64,000 nt of DNA from CAWIOX01 sp963837775 (GCA_963837775.1 CAWIOX010000030.1:124001-188000); one strand, 5' to 3'; positions 8,173 to 17,086 are shown, counted from the first letter of the stretch. Notes: generated from the sequence alone by a model not told the origin. Numbers and translations: made by a program.

Positions 8173-9129
8173 ATGGCTGTACTCGTCATTGCTGAACACG
8201 ACAACGCTTCGTTAAAAGGAAGCACGCTCCACACCGTCACCGCTGCCGCCGCCTGCGGCAGCGAGCTCCATATCCTGGTCGCCGGCCACAATTGCGGCGC
8301 TGCCGCCGAAGCCGCTGCCCAGATCGCCGGCGTGGCCAAGGTACTGGTGGCCGATGCCGCCGCCTTCGCCGACGGCCTGGCCGAAAACGTCGCGGAACAA
8401 GTGCTGGCGATTGCCGGTGGCTATTCGCATATCCTCGCGCCTGCCACTGCCTACGGCAAGAACATCCTGCCGCGCGTGGCCGCCAAGCTCGACGTCGCGC
8501 AGATCTCCGAAATCACCCGGGTCGATGCGCCCGACACCTTCGAGCGCCCGATCTACGCCGGCAATGCGATTGCCTACGTGCAGTCGAGCGATCCGGTCAA
8601 GGTCATCACCGTGCGCTCCACCGGCTTCGATGCCGCTGCTGCAGGCGGTGCCGCTGCGATCGAGAACATCGCCGCGGTGGCCGATTCCGGCAAATCCGCC
8701 TTCGTCGGACGCGAAGTCGCGAAATCCGACCGTCCTGAACTGACCGCTGCCAAGGTCATCGTCTCCGGCGGGCGCGGCATGGGTTCCGGCGACAACTTCA
8801 AGATCCTCGAACCGCTGGCCGACCGGCTCGGTGCCGCGATGGGTGCGTCGCGCGCTGCAGTCGATGCCGGCTTCGTGCCGAACGACTGGCAAGTCGGCCA
8901 GACCGGCAAGATCGTCGCGCCGCAGCTGTACATCGCGGTCGGCATCTCCGGCGCGATCCAGCATCTGGCCGGGATGAAGGATTCGAAGGTCATCGTTGCG
9001 ATCAACAAGGATGCGGAAGCGCCGATCTTCTCGGTGGCGGACTATGGCATCGTCGGCGATCTGTTTGAATCGTTCCGCAACTGGTGGCCGAACTGGGCTG
9101 AGAACACTAAGCAGCACTTGCGCTATTGA
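8173..9129 (+). CDS. etfA: Electron transfer flavoprotein, alpha subunit (C-terminus frameshifted)
   Basis: This is the FAD-binding partner of EtfB. The FAD-binding region is evident (SGGRGMGSGDNFKILEPLAD, GQTGKIVAPQLYIAVGISG, VAINKDAEAPIFSVADYGIV). The family normally ends shortly after VGDLF with a VVPxLVAEL-like helix. Here the frame instead gives SFRNWWPNWAENTKQHLRY. Adding one A at about 9069 (GAAATCG for GAATCG) restores EIVPQLVAELG and a TGA at 9099-9101. A one-base deletion in an A-run is therefore likely, and the encoded tail of about 20 residues is probably wrong or a real variant. Confidence 0.95.
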   Translation: MAVLVIAEHDNASLKGSTLHTVTAAAACGSELHILVAGHNCGAAAEAAAQIAGVAKVLVADAAAFADGLAENVAEQVLAIAGGYSHILAPATAYGKNILPRVAAKLDVAQISEITRVDAPDTFERPIYAGNAIAYVQSSDPVKVITVRSTGFDAAAAGGAAAIENIAAVADSGKSAFVGREVAKSDRPELTAAKVIVSGGRGMGSGDNFKILEPLADRLGAAMGASRAAVDAGFVPNDWQVGQTGKIVAPQLYIAVGISGAIQHLAGMKDSKVIVAINKDAEAPIFSVADYGIVGDLFESFRNWWPNWAENTKQHLRY

Positions 9130-9140
9130 GTGATAAAGGC

Positions 9141-9194
9141 GACAAGACTGATGGTCTTTGTCGTCGGGTTGACAGGCAAGCGCCTGTCAACCCG
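9141..9194. terminator. Two tandem hairpins between etfA and the dehydrogenase gene
   Basis: The first hairpin (9141-9162) pairs GACAAGAC with GTCTTTGTC imperfectly. The second (9165-9194) is a perfect 13-bp stem, CGGGTTGACAGGC, around an AAGC loop. No T-run follows, so these may be a processing or stabilising element, or a rho-assisted stop, rather than a classic intrinsic terminator. Confidence 0.55.
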
Positions 9195-9280
9195 TAATAA
9201 TGACCGGGTCTTTTAGCAATGGGTTCCTGACCGAGCCTATCGCTAAGAGACCTATATTTTTGTCCATTTACTGGAGTCAG

Positions 9281-11086
9281 ATGATGAGTTATGTTGCCCC
9301 GTTGAAAGATATGCTGTTCGCGATGAATGAACTCGCTGGTTTGGCTGCGGTGAACAGCCTGCCGGGTTGCGAAGACGCAACGCCGGAAACCGTTGAGGCG
9401 GTGCTGGAAGAAAATGCCAAGTTCTGTGCCGAAGTCGTTGCGCCGCTGAACTGGGCCGGCGACCAGTCACCAAGCTATTGGCACGATGGCCAGGTCACGA
9501 CCACCAAGGGTTTCAAGGAAGCGTTCAAGGCCTACGGCGAAGCCGGCTGGCAAGGCGTGCAGCATCCGGCCGAATTCGGCGGCCAGGGCTTGCCAAAACT
9601 GGTGGCAACGCCATGCATCGAGATGCTCAATGCGGCCAACCTGTCGTTCGCGCTGTGTCCGTTGCTGACCGATGGCGCGATCGAGGCGCTGATGACGGCC
9701 GGCACCGACCAGCAGAAGGCGATCTATCTGGAAAACCTGATTTCAGGCAAATGGACCGGCACCATGAACCTGACCGAGCCGCAGGCCGGCTCCGACCTGG
9801 CGGCGGTGCGTACCCGTGCGGTGCCGCAGGGCGACGGCACTTACAAGGTCTTCGGCACCAAGATTTTCATCACCTACGGCGAGCACGACATGGCCGAAAA
9901 TATCGTCCATCTGGTGCTGGCCCGTACTCCGGATGCACCGGAAGGCGTGAAGGGCATTTCCTTGTTCGTGGTGCCGAAGTTCCTGGTCAACGCCGACGGT
10001 TCGCTCGGCGCGCGCAACGATGCGCATTGCGTGTCGATCGAGCACAAGCTCGGCATCAAGGCCAGCCCGACCGCGGTATTGCAATTCGGCGACCACGGCG
10101 GCGCGATCGGTACCCTGGTCGGTGCAGAGAACCGCGGCCTGGAATACATGTTCATCATGATGAACGCGGCCCGTTTTGCGGTCGGCATGCAGGGCGTCGC
10201 GGTTGCCGAGCGCGCTTACCAGAAAGCCGTGCAGTTCGCCCGTGACCGCGTGCAGTCGCGCGATCTGGCCGGTTCCGCCGGTCCGGTAGCGATCATCCAC
10301 CATCCGGACGTGCGTCGCATGCTGATGTCGATGCGCGCCCAGATCGAAGCAGCGCGTGCACTGGCGTACGTCGCCGCTGCCGCCTCCGATGCCGCGCATC
10401 ACCATGCGGACGATGCGACGCGCAAGACCAATCAGGCTTTCTATGAATATCTGGTGCCGATCGTCAAGGGCTGGTCCACCGAGATGTCGATGGATGTGAC
10501 CTCGACCGGCGTGCAGGTGCATGGCGGGATGGGCTTCATCGAGGAAACCGGTGCCGCACAGCATTATCGCGATGCCAGAATCCTGACCATCTACGAAGGC
10601 ACCACCGCGATCCAGGCCAATGATCTGGTCGGCCGCAAGACGGTGCGCGATGGCGGCGCGACGGCCAAGGCGATCATTGCCCAGGTGCGTGTAACGCAAG
10701 CGGCACTGGCGGCACGCTGTGCACAACAGGCGTCAGCCGATCTGGCTGCGATCGGCGAGCAACTGGCGGCCGGTGCGGCTGTGCTGGAAGATGTCGTCAC
10801 TTACGTCGCCGGCAACATGAAGTCCGACATCAAGGCGGTGTTCGCCGGTTCGGTGCCTTACCTGAAGCTGGCCGGCATCGTGCTCGGCGGCTGGCAAATG
10901 GCGCGCGCGGCACTGATCGCCGAGCAGAAGCTGCAGGCAGGCGAGGGCGATGCCAAGTTCTATCAGGCCAAGATCGCTACTGCGCGTTTCTTCGCGGACC
11001 ATATCCTGTCGCAGGCTGCCGGTTACCGGAGCGCGATTATCGAGGGCAGTGCAGGCGTGCTGGCGCTGGGCGAAGAGCAGTTCTGA
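9281..11086 (+). CDS. Acyl-CoA dehydrogenase, long form with C-terminal extension
   Basis: This 601-residue flavoenzyme introduces the alpha,beta double bond into acyl-CoA and donates electrons to ETF, encoded just upstream. The FAD-binding segments MNLTEPQAGSDLAAVRTRA and KIFITYGEHD and the C-terminal helix bundle with QVHGGMGFIEETGAAQHYRD and IYEGTTAIQANDLVGRK mark the family. It belongs to the roughly 600-residue subgroup with an extra C-terminal domain, used for medium or long acyl chains or methylmercaptopropionyl-type substrates. The ATG at 9281 follows CTGGAG and agrees with homologous starts; an upstream in-frame start at 9200 is less likely. Substrate length is not deducible. Confidence 0.93.
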   Translation: MMSYVAPLKDMLFAMNELAGLAAVNSLPGCEDATPETVEAVLEENAKFCAEVVAPLNWAGDQSPSYWHDGQVTTTKGFKEAFKAYGEAGWQGVQHPAEFGGQGLPKLVATPCIEMLNAANLSFALCPLLTDGAIEALMTAGTDQQKAIYLENLISGKWTGTMNLTEPQAGSDLAAVRTRAVPQGDGTYKVFGTKIFITYGEHDMAENIVHLVLARTPDAPEGVKGISLFVVPKFLVNADGSLGARNDAHCVSIEHKLGIKASPTAVLQFGDHGGAIGTLVGAENRGLEYMFIMMNAARFAVGMQGVAVAERAYQKAVQFARDRVQSRDLAGSAGPVAIIHHPDVRRMLMSMRAQIEAARALAYVAAAASDAAHHHADDATRKTNQAFYEYLVPIVKGWSTEMSMDVTSTGVQVHGGMGFIEETGAAQHYRDARILTIYEGTTAIQANDLVGRKTVRDGGATAKAIIAQVRVTQAALAARCAQQASADLAAIGEQLAAGAAVLEDVVTYVAGNMKSDIKAVFAGSVPYLKLAGIVLGGWQMARAALIAEQKLQAGEGDAKFYQAKIATARFFADHILSQAAGYRSAIIEGSAGVLALGEEQF

Positions 11087-11114
11087 TGTAAATAGTGATT
11101 TTCATGCAGTGCAG

Positions 11115-11139
11115 GGGCAGCCGTCAGGCTGCCCTTTTT
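11115..11139 (+). terminator. Rho-independent terminator
   Basis: The stem GGGCAGCC/GGCTGCCC has a GTCA loop and five T residues, 28 bp after the acyl-CoA dehydrogenase stop. It closes the etfBA-dehydrogenase block. Confidence 0.92.
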
Positions 11140-11343
11140 CATTGGCGTATTGCGTTTGCTTTGATCGGCGTCTAGAACTCGCTCATTTTGTTGCCGAGCA
11201 AGGTATTGCGGAAAGGATTTTTCTCGACTATAAATAAAATGCGGTATAGTCCGCATTGGTACTTCGCCCGGGCAGACGCCATGTAATATCAAATTACGCC
11301 CTAACCCGAGCCTTGCCATCATTTGCTTGATGAGGAGGTTGAA

Positions 11344-11553
11344 ATGACACGTAAATATATAGATTGCCGGGAATTTCCGAGTGACATGAATTGCACGGTA
11401 GCGTTGTCTGCCGATTCGGACAAAGAGTTGCTGGATGCAGCAGTGCAACATGCGGTAGCGGTGCATCAGCATCAGGATTCGCCGGAATTGCGTGCCCAAT
11501 TGCAACAATTGTTCAAGGAAGGCACGCCGCCTGTAGATTCTCCGCGCAAGTAG
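11344..11553 (+). CDS. DUF1059 small protein
   Basis: This 69-residue soluble protein has the DUF1059 features: a conserved N-terminal Cys segment (KYIDCREFPSDMNCTVAL), a basic-acidic helix and a VAVHQHQ stretch. The family is widespread and uncharacterised. The ATG at 11344 is chosen because the strong ribosome-binding site GAGGAGG lies just upstream; an earlier start at 11323 would put the binding site inside the gene. A terminator follows. Confidence 0.85.
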   Translation: MTRKYIDCREFPSDMNCTVALSADSDKELLDAAVQHAVAVHQHQDSPELRAQLQQLFKEGTPPVDSPRK

Positions 11554-11559
11554 CACAGT

Positions 11560-11643
11560 AGACAGATTCGCTTTGCCGTCCGGAGCGGAAGGCAATGTAG
11601 TCTGTCTTTTAAAACAATGCACCGCATCTTGGGGATGCGGTGC
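11560..11643. terminator. Terminator plus second hairpin after the DUF1059 gene
   Basis: Positions 11560-11610 form a long interrupted hairpin: AGACAGA pairs with TCTGTCT, with an inner GCC/GGC and TCC/GGA stem, followed by T residues. Positions 11619-11643 form a second perfect 10-bp hairpin, GCACCGCATC against GATGCGGTGC. Both lie downstream of the small gene and probably end its transcript. Confidence 0.7.
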
Positions 11644-11696
11644 GCGTAATTCAGCGCATTAGACGTGTAAGGCAGTATGTGCTGCTGATGGTGATT

Positions 11697-11768
11697 AAAA
11701 TATACTCCGTGTGTATTTTTAATGATCCTTATTTCATATGCGGCTAAGCATTTTTCGATGATACTCCC
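11697..11768 (-). repeat. Dispersed two-hairpin element, copy C (inverted)
   Basis: On the minus strand this copy reads GGGAGTATCATC at its start and CGGAGTATATTTT at its end. The left stem pairs AGTAT with ATGCT; the right stem pairs AAAATAC with GTATATTTT around ACACGGA. It lies in the tandem gap between the DUF1059 gene and the membrane protein gene, with its right end facing the 3' end of the DUF1059 gene. Confidence 0.75.
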
Positions 11769-11843
11769 ATCAAATCGTAAAATTGTAGCTGCTTGCAGGC
11801 TCCGGCTGCGTATACTGAACGATCCGAATTACCTTCTAATATC

Positions 11844-12232
11844 ATGCGGATTCTGCAGGCCGGCTACTCTATTTTGTCCTCGTGTTCGGCGCGGGTTTCG
11901 TGCTGGGGCCGATCCGGTTGCTGTGGGTCGTGCCGCGTGTCGGTAGCAGAATCGCTGAAATGATCGAAGCTCCGATCATGTTGCTGGTCATTATCTTCGC
12001 TGCCCGTTGGGTAGTGCGGCGGCTTGCTGTGCCGCCTGCATTCTCGATCCGGCTAGGGATGGGTGGCCTCGCAATGGGCCTGATGCTGGCTGCGGAATTC
12101 GGATTCGTGCTCCAGCTGCGGGGGCTGAGCATCGAGGCTTACCTGGCCAGTCGTGATCCGGTAGCAGGCACCGTTTACTACGCGATGCTGGTGCTATTTG
12201 CGTTGATGCCGCTGCTGGTGGCGCGCAGATGA
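11844..12232 (+). CDS. Small integral membrane protein of unknown function, probable frameshift near start
   Basis: The visible protein has about four hydrophobic helices (FGAGFVLGPIRLLWVVP; APIMLLVIIFAARW; LGMGGLAMGLMLAAEFGFVL; YYAMLVLFALMPLLVA). The clear start, ATGCGGATTCTGCAG at 11844, is in another frame. A one-base deletion near 11860 (GGCCGG from GGCCCGG) would join MRILQA to RLLYFVLVFGAGF and give about 130 residues, giving a first helix its natural N-terminus. It looks like a conserved but uncharacterised small membrane protein; I do not recognise a function. Confidence 0.6.
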
Positions 12233-12362
12233 TGCAGCGGCTCGCTTATGTGATCGTACGAGCAGCATGCCTGTGGAATATACTCGATCGCTGGTTACAT
12301 TTCGAGCATAGCGCCGGGTTCAGCAACGCTATCGATACACAGGATTAAACACGGGAGTTTTC

Positions 12363-14154
12363 ATGTCGCAAATAATTCAAGAGCGTCTCGCTGCGGTGCG
12401 GGCCGAGATGGCCAAAGTCCGGGCTGGATGCTTTCATCATTCCGCGTGCCGATGAATATCTGGGCGAGTACGTGCCGGAAAGGAATGAACGGCTGCGCTG
12501 GCTCAGCGGTTTCAGCGGTTCCGCCGGTATCGCCATCGTGCTGAAAGACAGTGCAGTCATTTTTGTCGACGGCCGTTATACGGTGCAAGTGCGGCAGCAG
12601 GTGAGTGCTGAATTATTTAGCTATTTGAGCCTGCAGGATGATCCTCAGCCGCAGTGGCTGGCCGCGCATCTGCCGCAAGGCGCGCGGGTGGGTTATGACC
12701 CGCGCATGCATACGCTGGGCTGGCAGCGCAAGGCTTTGTCGATCTTGAGCAAAAAACGCATTGAACTGCTGGCCGTGGCCGATAATCCTGTCGATCTGCA
12801 CTGGCACGATCGTCCGGCCGCCGGCAAACAAAAAATCATGTTGTTCAGCGATGCCAGCGCCGGCAAGAGCAGCCGGCAAAAACGTCTTGAGATCGGCGCG
12901 GCGATCGCGCAGGCGGGGGCTGACGCGGCGCTGATTAGCGCGCCGGATTCGTTCTGCTGGCTGCTGAATATCCGCGGCCGCGATGTGCCGCGTTTTCCGG
13001 TGGTATTGGGCACCGCAGTTTTAAAGGCGAATGGCGACATGACGCTGCTGGTCGATCTGGACAAGTTGCCCGCTGGCATGGCAGAGCATGTGGGCGAAGG
13101 TGTGACGTTTCATGGCGGAGGCGGATACCGCCGCAGCACTCAGGCAATTGGGCCGCATCAGGCTGCTGGCCGATCCCGATGCCGCCAATGTGTGGTCGCA
13201 ATCGCTGGCCGAGGAGGGCGGTGCGCAACTGGTGGCCGGGCCGGATCCGGTGGCGCTGCCCAAGGCGCAGAAAAATGCTGCCGAGCTGGCCGGCATCAGA
13301 GCTTGCCATATCCGCGATGGCGTCGCGGTAACGCGCTTCCTGGCATGGCTGGATGCGCAAGTGGCGCTGGGCCGGCTGCATGATGAGGCGACTCTGGCCG
13401 ATCAGCTGCACAGCTACCGCCTGCAGGACCCGCTGTATCAGGAGCCGAGTTTCGATACCATTTCTGCCGCCGGCAGCAATGCGGCGATGTGCCATTACAA
13501 CCATCAGAATGCGACGCCGGCACAGCTGACGCCAGATAGCCTGTATCTGGTCGACTCCGGCGCGCAATATCTTGACGGCACCACCGATGTCACGCGCACC
13601 GTCGCCATCGGCGAGGTCAGCGCTGAAATGAAGAAGATGACGACCCTGGTGCTGAAGGGGCACATCGCATTGGCGCAGATGAAATTTCCTGCAGGAACTT
13701 CAGGTCAGCAACTGGACGCGTTCGCGCGCCAGCATCTGTGGCAGCACGGTTACGACTACGATCATGGCACCGGCCATGGCGTGGGGCACTTCTTGAGCGT
13801 GCATGAAGGTCCGCAGCGCATCGCCAAAAATGCGAATGGCGTGGCGCTGTTGCCGGGCATGGTGGTGTCGAACGAGCCCGGCTATTACCGCGCCGGTGCG
13901 TTCGGCATCCGTCTGGAAAACCTGGTCGCCGTCCGGCCCTGTCTGGCGCTGTCCGGCGCGGAACGCGAGATGCTCGAGTTTGAGACGCTGACGCTTGATT
14001 CCGATCGATCGCCGTCTGATCGATACGGCGCTGCTGAGCGAGAACGAAATCAGACTGGTTCAATCATTATCAGCAGTCGGTGTTTACGGCATTGGCGCCG
14101 CATATGACGGGCGATGATCTGGCGTGGCTGACGCAGGCTGTGCGAGCGATTTAG
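12363..14154 (+). CDS. pepP: Xaa-Pro aminopeptidase (M24B), four frame interruptions
   Basis: This cytosolic metallopeptidase removes N-terminal residues next to proline. The assembled translation is about 596 residues, the long M24B form. It starts MSQIIQERLAAVRAEMAKV, continues with LDAFIIPRADEYLGEYVPERN and the creatinase N-domain, and ends with the pita-bread catalytic domain (metal ligands in DSGAQYLDGTTDVTRT, GTGHGVGHFLSVHEGP and SNEPGYY). Four single extra bases break the frame: near 12419 (C or G), 13117 (G), 13995 (T in CTTGATT) and 14052 (A in ATCAGACTGG). Removing them gives the natural end, APHMTGDDLAWLTQAVRAI. Identity is clear; whether the gene is intact in the organism is not. 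Confidence 0.85.
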
Positions 14155-14174
14155 ATCAGGCGGGAGGATGGTGG

Positions 14175-14214
14175 CTGCCTTGCTGTCATGCAGACTTGCA
14201 TGACAGCAAGGCAG
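14175..14214. terminator. Long perfect hairpin between convergent pepP and dadA
   Basis: An 18-bp perfect stem (14175-14192 with 14197-14214) closes on a GACT loop. No T-run follows on either strand. It sits between convergent genes, 20 bp after each stop codon, so a shared 3'-end or anti-readthrough role is likely. Confidence 0.65.
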
Positions 14215-14233
14215 ATGCCTGTACTTACACTGT

Positions 14234-15487
14234 TCAGGCGCGGTAGCGGCTTACGCCCAGATCATCGGCGGCAATCGCCGCGGTCTTGTTCGACATCAAG
14301 TCCGCCAGCAGTTGCCCCGAACCGCATGACATGGTCCAGCCCAATGTGCCGTGGCCGGTATTGAGCCACAAGCCCTTGATCGGGGTCGGGCCGACAATCG
14401 GCGTGCCGTCCGGCGTCATCGGCCGCAGCCCGGTCCAGAAGGTGGCTTGCGTGACGTCGCCACCCTTCGGGAACAGGTCGGTGACCACGTACTCCAGGGT
14501 TTCGCGCCGGCTGTCGTGCAGTTCCAGATCATAGCCGACCAGATTGGCCATGCCGCCGACGCGAATGCGATCGTCAAAGCGCGTCACGGCGACTTTGTAG
14601 GTTTCATCCAGAATGGTCGATACCGGCGATTGTGCGGCATCGGTAATCGGTACCGTGATCGAATAGCCTTTGACCGGATAGACCGGAATATCGACCAGGC
14701 CGCGCAGCAGGGCAGTGGAATAGCTGCCAAGCGCAACCACGCAGGCATCGGCTGTCAGGGTTTCGCCCTCGGAGCGCACGCCTTTCAGCGTGCCGCCCTC
14801 TACCAGCAGGCTGTCAATGCTGCGGTTGAACAGGAAGCGCACGCCCAGTTCCTTTGCCATGTCGGCAAGCTTGGTGGTGAATACATGGCAGTCGCCGGTT
14901 TCGTCGTTCGGCAGGCGCAGGCCGCCGGTCAACTTTTGCTTGACGCCTTCCAGTCCCGGTTCCGCACGGCTTAACTCGTCGCGCGATAAAAGCTCGAACG
15001 GCACGCCCATTTCCTTCAGCACCGCGATATCCTTGGCGGTGTCGTCCAGTTGTTTCTGGGTGCGGAACACCTGCATCGTGCCCTGCTGGCGGCCTTCGTA
15101 GCCGATGCCGGACTCGCTGCGCAAGGCGATGAAGCAATCGCGGCTGTATTCCGCCAGACGCACCATGCGCGCCTTGTTGACCGCATAGCTTTTCTCATTG
15201 CAGTTGGCCAGCATTTGCGTGAGCCATTGCAGCTGGAACAGGGAGCCGTCCGGCTTGACGGAGAGCGGCGGATGTTTTTGCAATAGCCATTTGACGGCCT
15301 TGGCCGGTACGCCCGGCCCGGCCCACGGCGATGCATAGCCCGGTGAAATCTGGCCGGCGTTGCCGAAGCTGGTTTCGAGTGCGACATTGGGTTGGCGCTC
15401 AATGACCGTCACCTCATGACCGGCACGGGCCAGATACCAGGCACTGGTAACACCGACTACACCTGCTCCAAGAATCAGCACTCGCAT
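14234..15487 (-). CDS. dadA: D-amino acid dehydrogenase, small subunit
   Basis: This 417-residue membrane-associated flavoprotein oxidises D-amino acids, typically D-alanine, to keto acids and feeds electrons to the quinone pool. The N-terminal dinucleotide-binding motif MRVLILGAGVVGVTSAWYL, the GNAGQISPGYASPWAGPGVP segment and the C-terminal NTGHGTLGWTMSCGSGQLLAD are characteristic of DadA. The start at 15487 is chosen because AGGAG lies just upstream and the Rossmann motif begins there. A divergent Lrp-family gene, with a palindrome between, suggests substrate-responsive control. No dadX racemase follows. Confidence 0.95.
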   Translation of the reverse strand: MRVLILGAGVVGVTSAWYLARAGHEVTVIERQPNVALETSFGNAGQISPGYASPWAGPGVPAKAVKWLLQKHPPLSVKPDGSLFQLQWLTQMLANCNEKSYAVNKARMVRLAEYSRDCFIALRSESGIGYEGRQQGTMQVFRTQKQLDDTAKDIAVLKEMGVPFELLSRDELSRAEPGLEGVKQKLTGGLRLPNDETGDCHVFTTKLADMAKELGVRFLFNRSIDSLLVEGGTLKGVRSEGETLTADACVVALGSYSTALLRGLVDIPVYPVKGYSITVPITDAAQSPVSTILDETYKVAVTRFDDRIRVGGMANLVGYDLELHDSRRETLEYVVTDLFPKGGDVTQATFWTGLRPMTPDGTPIVGPTPIKGLWLNTGHGTLGWTMSCGSGQLLADLMSNKTAAIAADDLGVSRYRA

Positions 15488-15542
15488 CAAAATCTCCTGA
15501 TCAACACGCAAACACGCGTATTTATTATGTTAAAAATTAAGT

Positions 15543-15559
15543 ATGACTATACTAGTCAT
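15543..15559. promoter_or_regulatory. Candidate Lrp-type operator
   Basis: The perfect inverted repeat ATGACTA-TAC-TAGTCAT lies in the 121-bp A+T-rich gap between divergent dadA and the Lrp-family gene, 56 bp upstream of dadA and 50 bp upstream of the regulator. It is a natural place for autoregulation and dadA control; binding is inferred. Confidence 0.5.
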
Positions 15560-15608
15560 TAAAATGCAGTAAATGTTCATGTATTTCTTGTATTTAAAGG
15601 TGTAAATA

Positions 15609-16106
15609 ATGAGAGTGCAGCGTAATCTGGTCAAGGCACTGGATAAACTGGACAGAAAGATATTGTCCATATTGCAGCAGGATGGTCGTCTGGCGATGAC
15701 GGAGCTGGCGGAGAAGGTCGGCTTGACCATTACGCCCTGTATCGAGCGGGTCAAGCGCATGGAGCGCGATGGCATCATCACCGGCTACTATGCACGGGTC
15801 AACCCGCTGGCGCTGGATGCCGGCTTGCTGGTTTTCGTTGAAATTACGCTGTCGGCAAAGTCGGGCCGTACCTTTGATGATTTCCGGCGTGAAGTGGCGC
15901 GCATACCGCAAGTGCTGGAGTGCCATCTGGTATCGGGCGACTTCGATTACATCATCAAGGCGCGCATCAGGGAAATCGGCCAATACCGGAAGTTGTTGGG
16001 GGATATCCTGCTGCAGCTGCCGGGCGTGACCCAGTCGAAAAGTTTTGTGGTGATGGAGGAGGTCAAGGAAACCCTGACGATTCCTGTCGATGAGTGGGTT
16101 TCCTGA
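15609..16106 (+). CDS. Lrp/AsnC-family regulator, probable dadA activator
   Basis: This 165-residue regulator has an N-terminal helix-turn-helix (LDKLDRKILSILQQDGRLAM followed by TELAEKVGLTITPCIERVKR) and a C-terminal RAM ligand-binding domain (about 75-155, VLECHLVSGDFDYIIKARI). The length matches the Lrp group. Divergence from dadA is the arrangement known for Lrp or DadR control of D-amino acid catabolism, so that role is inferred; the specific name is not certain. Confidence 0.9.
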   Translation: MRVQRNLVKALDKLDRKILSILQQDGRLAMTELAEKVGLTITPCIERVKRMERDGIITGYYARVNPLALDAGLLVFVEITLSAKSGRTFDDFRREVARIPQVLECHLVSGDFDYIIKARIREIGQYRKLLGDILLQLPGVTQSKSFVVMEEVKETLTIPVDEWVS

Positions 16107-16127
16107 GCAATAAAGAGGGGCGGTTGT

Positions 16128-16544
16128 TCAGCCGTAAGAGCCGCCGGTAAACAACAGGTCCAGTGTCCGTGCCAGAACTGCAATCAGTGCGGTGGCGCCC
16201 AGACCTACCATCAGAACCAGCAAGCCTGCCAAAGGCCAATCGGAAAAGTTGTTTTTCCCGGAATTGGCGTTGAACAAAGCGTCCCACTTCTCATCCGGAG
16301 TGACGCCGATGACCAGCGCCTCTACGATACTGATCAGTACAGAAATAATGAATGGCGCCGCAGTGAAGAATAAATGCTGTTTGTAGGCAATGAGGCTGAT
16401 CAGGATGGCTGCCGGCAACGTGAGGAAGTGTGCCCAGCCCCAAAAATCCTTTTTGCCGTGCAAATAAAAGCGGTGCGCTCCCAGTCCGCCGAATGCAGAA
16501 GCCAGAAACATGGCATGGGTTTTATTCTTGTGAGGCGTCGTCAT
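16128..16544 (-). CDS. TM2-domain membrane protein
   Basis: This 138-residue protein starts with a polar segment and then AMFLASAFGGLGAHRFYLHG followed by KKDFWGW, the TM2 domain signature (GxxGxHRFYLG-like turn between two helices). Two further hydrophobic segments follow (residues about 60-82 and 105-130). TM2 proteins are widespread and of unknown biochemical role. It is convergent with the Lrp gene, with only a 21-bp gap. Confidence 0.82.
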   Translation of the reverse strand: MTTPHKNKTHAMFLASAFGGLGAHRFYLHGKKDFWGWAHFLTLPAAILISLIAYKQHLFFTAAPFIISVLISIVEALVIGVTPDEKWDALFNANSGKNNFSDWPLAGLLVLMVGLGATALIAVLARTLDLLFTGGSYG

Positions 16545-16764
16545 GTTGCGTCTATCTTATGGTGAAACTGAATTAACAAGAAATTTATGCTGTCAGATAC
16601 GGCAAGCGGATATGCTGAAACGGTAGCGCTGTATGTCTGAGGGTTGTATTTTTCATTCAGGTTTATAACACAACAGGCCCCGCCGGCAGGAGTTGCCCTG
16701 ATCCCGGGATATTTTTAGCGTATTGCCGAGATTGTCTTGCTTGCCGAAGCGCAAATTATTATTG

Positions 16765-16794
16765 TTGCTGAAAAATTGGAAATCGCGCTATAAT
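16765..16794 (+). promoter_or_regulatory. Sigma70-type promoter of the rpsP operon
   Basis: TTGCTG (16765-16770) and TATAAT (16789-16794) are separated by 18 bp, 40 bp upstream of the rpsP start. The good hexamers and position suit a strong ribosomal-protein promoter. The remaining gap from 16545 shows nothing else. Confidence 0.7.
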
Positions 16795-16834
16795 TTACGG
16801 CTTTTTCCGCATTCGAACACTTTTTGGAAATCAT

Positions 16835-17086
16835 ATGGTCGTCATTCGTTTAGCTCGTGGAGGCGCAAAAAAGCGTCCGTTTTATAACATCGTTGCAACT
16901 GATTCGCGCAATCGCCGCGACGGTCGCTTCATTGAGCGTATCGGTTTTTACAACCCGGTCGCTGCTGGTGCAGAAGAGTCCGTGCGTGTAGCGCAAGACC
17001 GTCTGGCCTACTGGCAAGGTGTTGGCGCACAAATGTCGCCAACAGTTGCTCGTTTGGTTCAGGCAAGCAAAAAAGCAGCAGTTTAA
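16835..17086 (+). CDS. rpsP: 30S ribosomal protein S16
   Basis: This 83-residue protein is a structural component of the small ribosomal subunit. The N-terminus MVVIRLARGGAKKRPFYNIV and the following DSRNRRDGRFIERIGFYNP are diagnostic. It is the first gene of the classic rpsP-rimM-trmD-rplS operon; its stop codon is immediately followed by the rimM start. Confidence 0.99.
   Translation: MVVIRLARGGAKKRPFYNIVATDSRNRRDGRFIERIGFYNPVAAGAEESVRVAQDRLAYWQGVGAQMSPTVARLVQASKKAAV

Noticed and set aside
12240..12345. Possible eleventh copy of the dispersed element (AATATACTCGATCG)
   Set aside because: Only one short box matches; the CATTGG, CCCGC and left boxes are missing.
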